Source: Odontocerum albicorne
Lineage: Eukaryota > Arthropoda > Insecta > Trichoptera > Odontoceridae
Assembly (NCBI GenBank): GCA_949825065.1
Contig: OX463864.1
Location: 18,179,327 to 18,243,326, forward strand
Reading direction: 5' to 3'
Length of the DNA stretch: 64,000 nt
Program-made: the position numbers and the translations under genes
The notes under the pieces: model-generated
The model's database searches: none
Seen by the model: only the letters and a program-made list of their open reading frames with translations
What the model was told of the DNA's origin: nothing
In this document: piece by piece, positions 54,588 to 64,000 of the stretch
Position numbering within the stretch: position 1 is the first letter of the stretch
Layout: each line of letters starts with the position of its first letter

Positions 54588-55532
54588 CGAGGCAAGTCCA
54601 GAAAGTAAGTGTACTGAGGCTCTCACGACCGGATGGATTTTATTTTCGACATGTTGGCTACACTTCCGTGTAGCCTGACCCTTCCCCTCCGCAACGAGAC
54701 CGGTTCGAGGTCAGTACGTTGAGAAGTGTCGACACGACAACACGTTTCGTGAAAAATGTAAATCCAATCTCCCGCCAAGTGCGAAATACGCGGCGTCATC
54801 CGTTATCTCGTTTGGAAGGAAAAACCTCCGGTTGAGGTTTATAATGAGGTGAAAACTGCATATTGTGATAAAGCTATGAATCGTACGAGTGTGTACAAGT
54901 GGTGTCGCGAGTTTAAAAACGGTCGTACGTCTGTGCATGATGATCAGAGGAGCGGAAGACCTTCAATTGTGACTGACGAAATTGTTTTGGGACTGTCAAG
55001 GCATAATTTTAATTGAATATATGCCTCAAGGGGAGACCATCAACTCTGCAAGATACTGTGAGACCCTAAAAAAATTGCGGAGGGCGATTCAGAACAAGAG
55101 GAGAGGCATGCTGACAAAGGGAGTCTGCCTGCTGCACGACAATGCCAGACCACACACGGCCAACGCCACGAAGGAACTGCTCGCCTCGTTTAAATGGGAT
55201 GTCCTGAACCATCCCGCGCATTCCCCTGACCTAGCACCTTCAGATTACTATCTCTTTACCTCCCTGAAGCTGCACATGGGTGGAAAAAGGTTTTCAACCG
55301 ACAAGGAGGTAAAGGAGGAGGTGGAGAAATGGACGGAGGGGTTGGCGGGAAACTACTTCGAGGAAGGCATCAAAAAGTTGATACCCCGCTTCACCACCTG
55401 CATTGAGAGGAATGGCGACTATGTCGAAAAATAGCTTATATATGTACTACGGTAACCACGTAATTTTTTTGTTTAAATAAAAAAATTGTAACCTACAAAA
55501 ATTCAGTACACTTACTTTCTGGACTTACCTAG
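54588..55532 (+). mobile_element. Mariner element M2, internally deleted
   Basis: 945 bp between TA duplications (54586-54587 and 55533-55534). TIRs AGTCCAGAAAGTAAGTGTAC are nearly perfect over about 28 bp. The flanking satellite unit is interrupted exactly at TA and matches intact units when the element is removed. Confidence 0.96.
54762..55437 (+). pseudogene. M2 mariner transposase, N-terminus fused out of frame to catalytic C-half
   Basis: Two frames. First, 54762-55015: SPAKCEIRGVIRYLVWKEKP, VYNEVKTAYCDKAMNRTSVY, KWCREFKNGRTSVHDDQRSG, RPSIVTDEIV, the two helix-turn-helix DNA-binding parts. Second, 54982-55434 (150 codons plus stop): MFWDCQGIILIEYMPQGETI, NSARYCETLKKLRRAIQNKR, VCLLHDNARPHTANATKELL, ASFKWDVLNHPAHSPDLAPS, DYYLF, ending CIERNGDYVEK. 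The catalytic Asps are in FWDCQG, LHDNARPH and APSDYYLF; the last two are 34 residues apart, so DD34D, the mariner type. The linker and start of the catalytic domain (roughly 90 residues) are deleted and the frames do not match, so no active enzyme is expected. The upstream start codon is also lost (TAA precedes). Confidence 0.93.
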
Positions 55533-55659
55533 TATGTATCTAGATAGAGAAAATACAAAGATAAACAGTATTTATAAGGAAGAATTATAAGATCCTATAT
55601 CAAAATTAGTAAATTGAGCAGGAATTGGGTGGAAATATCCATTCAAAATGTTCGGAACT

Positions 55660-56560
55660 GTATATTTTTTCTTTTCCTTCTGCAAGATACTTATAACAAT
55701 ATATAATCTCATTAATTTCCCAAGAAAATTTTTGAGCTTCTCTCTTTATTGGGATTATTTTGAATTGAATTTCCTTATCGAAATGTGACGCAGCATTGAC
55801 TGATCTCGTCAATGTTAATTCTCAAATAATCTTTATTTTGGTCTTCCGTTTGAGTGGACCTTAGTCTATTTCATGCAAATGTTCATTTGAATCCCAACTT
55901 CGAAATATTCCGTAAATAGATTTTGTCCGTCAAGTGAATTTGTTGATTGTTTTTTTTTTCAATACTGTCATATCAAAATTCGGGTTAAAAGACGACCATC
56001 AAGTAAGGTTGTACGAGATACTGTGTACGCTGTTACGGGATACACTAAAGTCATCACTGTTGTCTGCAGAGCGGGTATACTGCATCCCCAGCTGTTCTCA
56101 GATATCTTATGAAGGAGTTATATTCTCCAATATAATTCCATAGCTTTAACCAACTGAACAATGTTTGGGTTTCGGTTAACATACAAATATCCCGAAGAGG
56201 CAATTTTTATGTTAATTTGTCAGTTAATAATGCCTTGGTGTGGAAGAATCCATATGAAAGTAACCTTTTTTTATGCATCTTATATATTGCAAATATCAAC
56301 CGAGATCTCATATTGGCTGCAGTTCTCGTGTTGATTCAGCGTTCTTCGATTCATCTGGAAGAATAAAAATGTCAATTAAATACACGATTGACCGAATGCA
56401 AAATAATGACCATATTTTTTTTTTCTATCAAAATGCAACATTAGAGCAAATTGAGGAAATTTGCAATCTGGGAAGTAAGTTTGCCAAGAGATGGTAAGAA
56501 AGTGAAAGATAAAAGTCAATGGCATACTTAATACTATGTTTGCTAATAAATGAATTGTAA
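55660..56560. other. No recognised gene
   Basis: Short frames on both strands (for example plus 55934-56143 and 56273-56497) with no motif I know. The composition is slightly less AT-rich at 56000-56100 (ATACTGTGTACGCTGTTACGG). Possibly an old LINE. Confidence 0.3.
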
Positions 56561-56562
56561 AA

Positions 56563-56700
56563 TACAGTGGAACCTCGGTTTTCGAACTTAACCAATTCCA
56601 GAAGGCTGTTCGTAAACCGAGTAAATTTTTCCCATAAGTATTGGAAATTGAATTAATCCGTTCCAGACTCCCAAAAATACACAGCGCAGCAACACAATAG
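56563..56700 (+). mobile_element. pogo/Tigger-like terminus
   Basis: TACAGTGGAACCTCGGTTTTC followed by GAACTTAACCAATTCCAGAA and CGTAAACCGAG is the common Tigger-like start (CAGTGGAACCTCGGTT). The right end could not be found. 57355 is an upper bound where LINE-B starts. Confidence 0.5.
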
Positions 56701-57354
56701 ATTAAATAAATTAAAAATCACCTGCACTTTACCTGTACTGAGGAAAACTGATGGTGTAAATGGAAGGTTGTGAGACAGTAAAGAGGAGAGATGTTATTGT
56801 TTGAAAACCTTGCATAAAAATGTCGGGTGACTGTCAACATTCCCTCTAAGGTGTGCGCTTGTGCGGCCGCACATCTGTTAAAAATTGTCCGCACACATGT
56901 TTCCATCTTCCGCACATATCTCAAAGAAAGGAACTTGTAACCATATTTTGTTTTGCGCAATTATATATTTTATTTGATATTTTTTTATGATAGGTTCTCA
57001 GGTTCCTTTTTTTGGGATGTGTGCGGAACATGGAAACACTATGTTATATACCTACTCGTATTATGTTACGTATTTCGAATAAAGACTTCATGAATTATCC
57101 CTTATTCAAAGGTATTCGTGTTATTTTTTGGTGTTTTAAATTTTTTTCTTGTATAAAATTTTTTTTTACATACAACCTACATATTTGAAAAATGTAATTT
57201 ATGATTTCGTGGTGCATTATGTTGACTACTTAGTTTTATCTATGCATTTCAATATGCATATTTGTGCACTTCCCTCTTTTTTTCTTGCACATATAAGTTG
57301 ATGGGCCGCACACACAATGAAAAAATTAGGGGGAACGTTGGTGAATGTCTTTAC

Positions 57355-57765
57355 TTTTATTGCACATACAATCTGGCGGGCTTATTGCCAGGCGACAATC
57401 TTTTACAACCAACCAGACAAAAGTGAATGAAGCAAGTTACGTGGTCGCATAAATCATTCAAATGACTATCCATCCCCATGAAATCCATAAACATATACGT
57501 GAGCACATGCCCACGAACACCACAAAGACGGACAATCACCCGAACATTATTTTTCATATAAAGTGAGATATCATCAATCAAAAGGAAAGGAAGGGACAGC
57601 GGAGAAGAAATGAAAAGAAAAATTAAACACGTTATTTTACTGACTAAAAATTAAGTTTTTTCAATTGCTTCTTAAAGCATGCCAAGGACGGAGCGAGTCT
57701 TATATTGGTTTGTAACTGATTCCAGAGTCTCACTGCATGGACAGTAAAGGACGACGTAAAAAAAT
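57355..57765 (-). mobile_element. LINE-B 3' end and UTR, best copy
   Basis: On the minus strand: TTTACTGTCCATGCAGTGAG (VHAVRLW), CTGGAATCAGTTACAAACC, CGCTCCGTCCTTGGCATGC, then the stop region and UTR (CATTTCTTCTCCGCTGTCC, GTGATTGTCCGTCTTTGTGG, GGGCATGTGCTCACGTATAT), ending in CTGGTTGGTTGTAAAAGATT, GTCGCCTGGCAATAAGCCCG, CCAGATTGTATGTGCAATAA. This defines the LINE-B tail. Confidence 0.82.
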
Positions 57766-59115
57766 AGGACCATCATTCCTTAGTCTTCCTCTACCACGCC
57801 TTTCACTCACACTATGTGTTTTTTGTTAGTTTTTTTTTCATTCATTCATCCTACATGCCCAAACAATCTCAGAGTGGTCTTCCTCTTCTGCTCAACAAAT
57901 CACCCTTAAATTCACATTCATTAATCACTTCATTCCGTATCCAATCATACATTGTCACCCCATGTATTCTTCTCAGTACACGCATAACTACAGCATTTAT
58001 TTGGCTCCTTTTGAGTCTTTTTCCACATCTACATTTCACTCCCATACATCAAAGTTAGCACTAAACTACCGTTATGGATTATCATCTTAACAGATTTTTG
58101 GTACTGCAGAGTTCGAGCATGAGTTCATTTATATTGTTTAAGGGTATTGACTTTGTTTCCTATCGCTACATGCCATTCGATATCTCTCATAACTCTTCCA
58201 TTATCTGAGAAAATACAACCTACTATATATAGCACAATTTGCTCTAATCTTTCATTATCAATCCATATATCTCATTTACTTTTCAATTCACAATTTTCTA
58301 TCACCATCATTGTGGAGTTTGCAACATTGATTCTCAAATCTTTCTCTTCGCATCTCTCATACAACCATGTAACTCATTCTCATTCTCCGCTAACTCTGTA
58401 ATTCATTCCCATTCTCCGCTAACTCTGTAATTCATTCCCATTCTCCGCTAACTCTGTAATTCATTCCCATTCTTCGCTAACTCTGTAATTCATTATCATT
58501 CTCCGCTAACTCTGTAATTCATTCTCATTCTCCGCTAACTCTGTAATTCATTCCCATTCTCCGCTAACTCTGTAATTCATCCTCATTCTCCGCCAACACT
58601 ACCATGTCATCAGCATACAGCAATCCACATACATTCTCAGTCGACATTTATATCCCACCCACTGACCTCTGTAGTTCCTTTTAAACTTGAATCTATTTAA
58701 ATATTAAAAAACCAAGGTGACATAATGCATCATTGTTTTACCCCTTTTGAAATGTTGAACCACTCAGTCAAAGCACCGTTCACTCGTAATACAAGCACTA
58801 CTTTCAGTGTATAATGACACAATACGACATTTTAATTTATATTCAACACGATATTGATTCAATATTTTCCATAGCTTGTTATCATACATGCTTATTCCAT
58901 GTCCACAAACGCACAGTATATTTTTGATTTTATTTTCCATACATTTTTTCACAAAACGCAAAATACGCATATACGCAAAAAGAAAATCTGATCCATGCAT
59001 CTTCCTTCACTTACAAATGCAACCTAAACATTCCACACTTTCTTCTCGCTCTTTCAATCAGAATTTTTCAGTACAGTTTACTTACTACAACACTGTACTC
59101 GAATGGCTCTATAAT
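57766..59115 (-). pseudogene. LINE-A RT domain through C-terminus, longest copy
   Basis: From the right: GCMDQIF (entry of the RT palm), a decayed FMDMEK-like part, CRIVSLYTESSACI, CVMHYV, then CGLLYADDMVVLAENEDELQ at about 58630-58570 with the YADD catalytic pair. After a 29-bp minisatellite come WLYERCEEKDLRINVANS, MMVIENCELKSK and, toward 57770, pieces of the VERMN-RGRPRK tail. This is the standard order of motifs in a non-LTR retrotransposon RT. It has many stops. Confidence 0.82.
58369..58600. repeat. Minisatellite, 29-bp unit, 8 copies, inside an RT gene
   Basis: GTAATTCATTCCCATTCTCC plus GCTAACTCT, eight units in register (8 x 29 = 232 bp). The unit nearest YADD (58572-58600) fits the coding sequence LAENEDELQ; the rest are tandem copies of it. 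The 29-bp length shifts the frame with every unit. Confidence 0.95.
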
Positions 59116-59119
59116 TTCC

Positions 59120-59300
59120 ACACTCTATTTTCCTTTCCTTTCCGCCATCCCTTCCTTTTTTCTTTAATATTTTTATTATTTATATTTTTCTTGAATTTCG
59201 TACAAATAAACATTCATTTGAATATATTTTTCTACCATGTAACTTTTATTTACTTTCATCTGGATGGTTGGAAGAGATTGTCACTTGGCAATCAGATCGC
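59120..59300 (+). mobile_element. LINE-B 3' UTR and tail
   Basis: TTTCCTTTCCGCCATCCCTT, AAATAAACATTCATTTGAAT, CTACCATGTAACTTTTATTT, CATCTGGATGGTTGGAAGAG, ATTGTCACTTGGCAATCAGA. Head to head with the minus-strand copy at 59690. Confidence 0.72.
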
Positions 59301-59428
59301 CACAACTATAAGCCCAAAAGAATACCTTAATAGCAGAATTCTTCAGCTTGTTCTAATATTTCATTACTCATAAATGTTGTATTGTAATAATGAAGAAAGA
59401 ATAATGAGCCAAGCTCAAGACATTTTGG

Positions 59429-59625
59429 AGGGATATGACACTCAGTTTTTAACAACTGATGAATTTTGGAGGGCCATGACACTCAGTTTTTAACAACTGA
59501 TGAATTTTGGAGGGCCATGACACTCAGTTTTTAACAACTGATGAACTTTGGAAGGCCATGACACTCAGTTTTTAACAACTAATGAATTTCGAGGGCCATG
59601 ACACTCAGTTTTTAACAACTGATGA
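59429..59625. repeat. Tandem repeat, 41-bp unit, about 5 copies
   Basis: GACACTCAGTTTTTAACAAC, TGATGAATTTTGGAGGGCCAT. Nearly identical units, so a young array. Confidence 0.94.
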
Positions 59626-59689
59626 ATATTCACATTTATTCATCCAATTCTTTTTAACATATCCAACGGTGATATGGCGATTGATATAT

Positions 59690-59850
59690 GTTTTTAAGTT
59701 CTATGCAAAGACCCCAGAAAGACGGACAATCACCCGAACATTCCCTTTCATATAAAGTGAGATCATCAAAGGAAAAGGAAGGGCTGGTGGAGAGGAAAGA
59801 AAAAATCAGGAATGAAACACGTCATATTACAGATTAAAAATTAAGAGTCT
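59690..59850 (-). mobile_element. LINE-B 3' UTR, minus strand
   Basis: AAAGACGGACAATCACCCGA, TTTCATATAAAGTGAGATCA, GGAGAGGAAAGAAAAAATCA, GGAATGAAACACGTCATATT. Confidence 0.72.
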
Positions 59851-59965
59851 GTTCTTGAGTAATAAAAAACGCTTTTACCCTAAACCCTTCTAATGTGCTT
59901 CCCTTCCTTTCTTATCCTTTAGAATCCCTTTCCTGGGTGTTTAAAAAAAGCAATTGAAAAGTTCT

Positions 59966-60537
59966 TATACTCAAGAAAATGTAGCATGGTCCCTTTGACG
60001 TTTGAAATGTCATGTCTCAAAGGGGTAGATTAAAATCATTTTTTTTTTACAAATCGAATAGCTTTTTTATAAACCGAAAAATAGTTTTTCCCTAAACTGA
60101 CGTTTTAATTCCTAATTTTCATTATACTGACTTTCTAATGTATTGTATGATTTGTCTATCTTTAAATATGCCAAGATCCGCTATGAATTAATACTAATTA
60201 CAAATATTTAATTTTATGTTTAAAAAAATCGAAAATCCAACTATCGTATACCCCATCCCTAGCCAATGCAGACTAACGTAGTGACTTTTGACGAATGTCG
60301 CCAAATATAATTTGATTTTAACTGACATATTTTTGCCAATTTGTAACAAGATGTATTAATTTGTCATTATTGTTAGTTTTATGTAATGTATTTACCTAAA
60401 TAACTTGCTATTTATTAGAATCGAGGCTTATATTAAAGTTTAAAAAATAATCAAAATTACTGAATGTCATTCCAAGGTTGTATTGGGGCAAATTTGTGAA
60501 ACGTCACAGGGACCATGCTACATTTTCTTTAGTATAA
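59966..60537 (-). mobile_element. T element copy, inverted
   Basis: TATACTCAAGAAAATGTAGC at the left and TGGGGCAAATTTGTGAAACG, GGGACCATGCTACATTTTC, TTTAGTATA at the right. It is about 570 bp, inverted relative to 45698 and 51220, and almost colinear with them. Confidence 0.87.
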
Positions 60538-60609
60538 TTTTATATTATTAATGTTACTTCCTTTCAACAGCACCCCTTCCTTTTATTGATGATATCTCTT
60601 ATATTGTAG

Positions 60610-60700
60610 TTAAAATTGATAAAATAACTTATATAGCGCCTTTTAGAGAGCAAACTCTCAAGGGGGCTCTAATTCGGGATTCGAACCCACTATTGTATTA
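60610..60700 (+). repeat. TATATAGCGCC repeat with tRNA-like end
   Basis: ACTTATATAGCGCCTTTTAG, AGAGCAAACTCTCAAGGGGG, CTCTAATTCGGGATTCGAAC. The last part looks like an inverted B box (GGGATTCGAACCC). Confidence 0.5.
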
Positions 60701-60814
60701 TTTAGAAATTAAAAATACTATAAAATAAATATAAACAAGATGAACGTAAGAATCGAAAGATGGTGGCTACGAACATTAGATTTAGGTACTTTCCCCTATC
60801 TGCATATGTTCAGA

Positions 60815-60920
60815 AAAATATATATTTGGTAAGAAAACCACAGAAAACTTACCAAGAATAGATGAACTACAAAAAAACTTTCGTAGATTTTCCGATACGT
60901 GATAGTAATATATTCGGCTT
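60815..60920 (-). repeat. Dispersed repeat R1, minus strand
   Basis: TTGGTAAGAAAACCACAGAA, AACTTACCAAGAATAGATGA, ACTACAAAAAAACTTTCGTA, GATTTTCCGATACGTGATAG. Inverse of 10067-10175. Confidence 0.65.
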
Positions 60921-60944
60921 TAGGTGGAGTGCAGTAAACACATA

Positions 60945-61130
60945 CATACCACCACACCGTTCCCTGCTGTGGTAGGCAAAGAACAGAGTGCCAGCCCTTC
61001 CTATCTTGACACATATACTCATATTTGGCCTCTTCCACATCTATAGACATTCACATACATCTCCTACAATTTTCCTAATTTCTTACTTTTCCGTGTTTCA
61101 AAATGGAATGTAGTGTTCACTCACATACAA
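60945..61130 (-). mobile_element. LINE-A 3' region
   Basis: CACCGTTCCCTGCTGTGGTA, GGCAAAGAACAGAGTGCCAG, CTATCTTGACACATATACTC, CCTCTTCCACATCTATAGAC. The minus-strand frame MSIDVEEAKYEYMCQDRKGW fits the LINE-A tail. Confidence 0.7.
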
Positions 61131-61230
61131 TCATAAATTTTGTTAAGACTTCCCAAAAAGACTTCCCAAAAAGGGTTGTCTTGAAGTGCTACCTAAAGCT
61201 GCACACACTATCCATATCTCTTAACTCTTC

Positions 61231-61605
61231 CTACTAACCAAAAAAAATAATAGAAAAAATATTACATATTTACAAAAAAAAATACTCAAATTTTTATCAA
61301 CAAGTGAAATGGTAAACAATTCCACTTGTTGATAAAAATTTCATTCGGTAAACAATTCCACTTGTTGAATGAATTCCGCAAGAATTCCATACATAGCTCT
61401 GCATGGGGTCCCGGATGGACGGCGTCCACCAGGGAGACCCCCGAAACGATGGAGAGATAGCTGGAGCTCAGCATCACAGGAGGACAATCCTGGAGTAACA
61501 GACTCTTGAGTCTATAGAAAGCTTGAGAAGATAAAAATTTGAGTAATTTTTTTGTAAATATGTAATATTTTTTCTATTTTTTTTTTTTGGTTAGTAGAAA
61601 GAGAT
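61231..61605. mobile_element. Fold-back element carrying a captured LINE tail
   Basis: About 70-bp inverted arms: left CTACTAACCAAAAAAAATAA...ACTCAAATTTTTATC, right GATAAAAATTTGAGTAATTT...GGTTAGTAG. The arms differ only in A-run lengths and a base or two. Inside are a second, smaller set of repeats (CAACAAGTG, CACTTGTTG, 61290-61370) and a LINE C-terminus (next entry). Confidence 0.85.
61385..61512 (+). pseudogene. RTE-like LINE tail inside the fold-back element
   Basis: Reads IALHGVPDGRRPPGRPPKRW, RDSWSSASQEDNPGVTDS then stop. RRPPGRPPKRW and W-S-SQED match the LINE tail at 32401-32598. It is a short, mostly undamaged piece. Confidence 0.75.
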
Positions 61606-61659
61606 TACCAATTTTTTTTATTTAATGGTATATTATTTACAAATACAGGTTTTAGAATA

Positions 61660-61745
61660 AATACTTTGCCAAACTGCTCCAGTTTCTATTGGCAATAAGC
61701 CCGCCACATTGTCAAACAATAAAGTGTCAAATAAATAAATGTTTA
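61660..61745 (+). repeat. LINE-B/SINE-1 type 3' tail
   Basis: TGGCAATAAGCCCGCCACATT, GTCAAACAATAAAGTGTCAA, ATAAATAAATG. Tail only. Confidence 0.6.
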
Positions 61746-61944
61746 TTTTGCGATTTTTTTACTATTATTGACATTAAAAATAAATAATAAACAATAATAT
61801 TTTGCAATTTTTTTATTTGATACAAATATTCGTTACACAATAAAAACTCCTAAAATACAAGAAAATTACATCACTATTTTGATAATAATATTATTTGCAA
61901 ATTCATATAAACAGAGCTACACTAATTACTTTTCTTCCATTTCT

Positions 61945-62152
61945 GGTGATGAAATTATACTGATAGGCAATCACCAGTAGTCGAGTATGATTGTTAGACA
62001 GACATCGTCAGAAGGTGCCTGCCTGTGCGTGTATTGGCTTCAGCAAGCACATAGTCTTAACAGATAAATCCAAAGTTCCAATGGAAGGAATTGAACCTGG
62101 GGTGTCAGCTTGCTTAGCGTCAATGCTAACCGTTAGACGGTAGCGGCCGATG
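61945..62152 (-). repeat. SINE-2, tRNA-derived, minus strand
   Basis: The reverse complement begins GCCGCTACCGTCTAACGGTT, AGCATTGACG (A-box region), has CCCAGGTTCAATTCC (B box) about 40 bases on, then a non-tRNA body (GTTAAGACTATGTGCTTGC, CAGGCACCTTCTGACGATG). It is a single copy in the window and a different family from SINE-1. Confidence 0.7.
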
Positions 62153-62559
62153 ACAATTGATATACAATACATATTACACAATCGTAGAAAAAATTATCTA
62201 CAATTTTCTGTTTATGCAGCTATGTAGTACAGACTATCTGGTAATTTCCTCATGTCTAAGTAAATCTCTCTGGTTTATTGTCCCAACTGTCTATGATACT
62301 TCTTTTTTTATAATGTACCCTTCAACACAGCCAAATTGGTGATTCGAACATATTCAAAAGCGTGCCTAAAAAAAACAAAATTGTCTTTGGTCCCAATAAT
62401 CGACCCTTCTGGTTTAGAATCATTCAAATAGGCATAGAACATTACAATTCATCATTGCATGTATTGGCAACAGTACCGGACGTGAAGACAACACAAACGT
62501 AATATTGTTACCAGATTATCTTTTTTACTAGAATGGGACTCTTTTATACATTTCCTTTT

Positions 62560-62640
62560 TAGGTATAATCAGGATTCAAACCTTAAACCCAGGGTGGAGA
62601 TCATACACTTTACCAATTAGGTCACGGAGGACATCTATGA
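62560..62640 (-). repeat. SINE-1 head, minus strand
   Basis: The reverse complement has CCTCCGTGACCTAATTGGTA, AAGTG and GGTTTAAGGTTTGAATCC. Head only. 62641-62800 next to it shows nothing I can name. Confidence 0.6.
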
Positions 62641-62804
62641 TGATCTTCCACCTCCCCAACTCAAAGCATCTCAGAATGCCACTATCCTCAGTCCATCGGG
62701 TTAGTAACACCCTCAGACTTGTTCTATCACACTGCAAATCTAGTTCAGACACAGTTCACCAAATCTTGCAAAGATGTTTCAATTTTGTATATTTTGAAAC
62801 TTAA

Positions 62805-62885
62805 TCTTTAGCCTCCGTTCCGATTATCCGTGGTAATTGGGAGACTGTCGAGCCCGGATATTTGAAAAATACAGTTAATCCAAAT
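62805..62885 (-). mobile_element. Possible pogo/Tigger-like fragment
   Basis: CCTCCGTTCCGATTATCCGT, GGTAATTGGGAGACTGTCGA resembles internal ends of Tigger-like elements (CCGATTATCCG). Very short. Confidence 0.35.
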
Positions 62886-63396
62886 TAAGTTTTTATTCGG
62901 TTAAACATTTTATGAGTTGAAATGCTAGATAAATTTCGTTACGCAAGATGAGTACACGATCAAGTTTTCTCAATGTTAAAACAAATACAACTGCTAAATG
63001 CCGGTATCATACATACAGAAGTAGTGACATTGGGAAGCTCCTGTTCAACATTTTTTCATGTCAATTGTGGACTCGGGGAAACACCGTCAACTTGGTATAA
63101 TTTAAAATCCAATATTCTTAAGTCTCTGTTGTAAAATTTCCTTTTTTAAGTTATGTCAGATTGAATAAATTATATAAACTGAGTTATTGCACCACCAATG
63201 TTCAAGGCATTTGGCTCAACATTAACTCTTTTGGCATCTCATCTTTTCGCAACTTTCTCATACTAAAAGTTACATCATAGTTATATAGCAAAAGTCTTCT
63301 AAGAAGAAAGCGGTAACGATGAAGATAGAAGCATTGAGACAAGGAAAACGTTGGATCTTATATTCTTAGGATCTTATGTCCACTAAATGAGGTATA

Positions 63397-63520
63397 TCCG
63401 ACTTTTAATGGAGATCTACTTTTAATGGAGATCTACTTTTAATGGAGATCTACTTTTAATGGAGATCTACTTTTAATGGAGATCTACTTTTAATGGAAAC
63501 CTACTTTTAATGGAGATCTT
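63397..63520. repeat. Tandem repeat, 17-bp unit, about 7 copies
   Basis: CTTTTAATGGAGATCTA repeats about seven times; one unit has GAAACC in place of GAGATC. It contains BglII-type AGATCT in each unit. Confidence 0.95.
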
Positions 63521-64000
63521 TTAACGAATAACTCTACGCCAACCAATATGAGAATGCTCATTACAAACTTCTCTCGTCATTCGCCGAGTTTTAAGAAAAT
63601 TTATATATCAGTTTCTAATGAATTAAATACATAGGATTCATATCCACATTTGATTAACGTGGTATTATCTCTAATTTTGATAGTGTGAGCTTATTGTGAT
63701 TACGCTTTTAGGACATATTCTGTATTCTCAAGAAATATAATCAACTTGTCATTGCTCACTGACCGGAAACACACCCAAAAAAGGGTGCATAGTCGTAAAA
63801 AATGCGTACTATGAATCGAGTGATTGTATAATATTATATACTAAGAAATTTTTATAGCTCTGTTTATGTATAACACAGTTTTAGCTTTGAAAATACAAAT
63901 TTTCGCAATACATAAAAAAAATAACCCTACAAAACACATACACGTGGAGAGTTCATTTACAAAAAATATCACATTTTCATTCAAATCATATTTTTAAAAT
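63521..64000. other. No recognised gene
   Basis: AT-rich. 63655-63760 (AACGTGGTATTAT..., GACATATTCTGTATTCT) is a diverged copy of 46930-47040 (AACGTGGTATTATTTC, AACATATTGTGTATTCT), so a dispersed repeat of unknown class. Confidence 0.4.

Larger units (their letters stand above)
54180..55650. repeat. Satellite-like tandem repeat, about 180-bp unit, split by mariner M2
   Basis: Units contain TTGTAAAATATTCTGTATAT, AGATAGAGAAAATACAAAG, AACAGTATTTATAATGAAG, GATCCCATATCAAAATTAGT, TTGAGCAGGAATTGGGTGG. About three units: 54180-54330, 54331-54510 and 54511-54587 continued at 55535-55645. The third is cut by the mariner. A minus-strand frame of 100 codons here merely translates the repeat. Confidence 0.88.

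Noticed and set aside
54293..54595. 100-codon frame, minus strand, with repeated SEYTEYFTNMIQN
   Set aside because: Translation of the roughly 180-bp tandem repeat; the period explains the repeated peptide.

Overview
This window is AT-rich animal nuclear DNA, most likely from an insect. Introns and transposon remains fill nearly all of it, with no bacterial-style gene layout. The insect call rests on the one clear host exon (a paired-box exon with insect-type residues), Tc1/mariner and piggyBac-like elements, Penelope-like elements and tRNA-derived SINEs. I cannot fix the order, although one abundant LINE family looks like those common in Lepidoptera.

Host genes. The only convincing host coding sequence is one 166-bp exon at 16564-16729 on the minus strand. 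It encodes the first part of the paired domain of a Pax2/5/8 protein (Drosophila sv/shaven) and has perfect splice sites. I see no other exon of this gene, so the flanking introns would run at least about 16.5 kb downstream and 47 kb upstream. Three weaker plus-strand candidates are listed: an internal exon (7999-8191), a GC-rich first exon (12760-12828) and a terminal exon with a poly(A) signal (26703-26890). None matches a family I know.

Mobile DNA. (1) Two mariner copies: one at 54588-55532 with TIRs, a TA duplication and a DD34D catalytic region but a deleted middle, and a more decayed one at 27277-28240. (2) Five copies of a mariner deletion derivative that share one internal junction. 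(3) A family of about 570 bp with TIRs and no intact gene, one copy of which still carries the end of a transposase. (4) Six TTAA-flanked piggyBac-like non-autonomous copies in four families. (5) One hAT element with a perfect 8-bp target duplication. (6) Penelope-like remnants: one GIY-YIG endonuclease fragment and six copies of a hammerhead-like terminal motif. (7) Many broken LINEs of three sorts, called here LINE-A (C-terminus around VERMNEDRLTKR), LINE-B (Jockey-like, INEVNRRIF) and LINE-C (RTE-like, RLEAFEMW/RRMLRISW). (8) A tRNA-derived SINE (SINE-1) whose 3' tail matches the LINE-B tail, a second SINE family, and a short repeat called K with an (AAATAAAT)n tail.

Tandem repeats are numerous, with units of 17, 21, 22, 23, 29, 40, 41, about 43 and about 180 bp. 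Several arose inside mobile elements. A 200-base run of N at 43001-43200 is an assembly gap. Stretches not listed hold only AT-rich sequence in which I recognise nothing.
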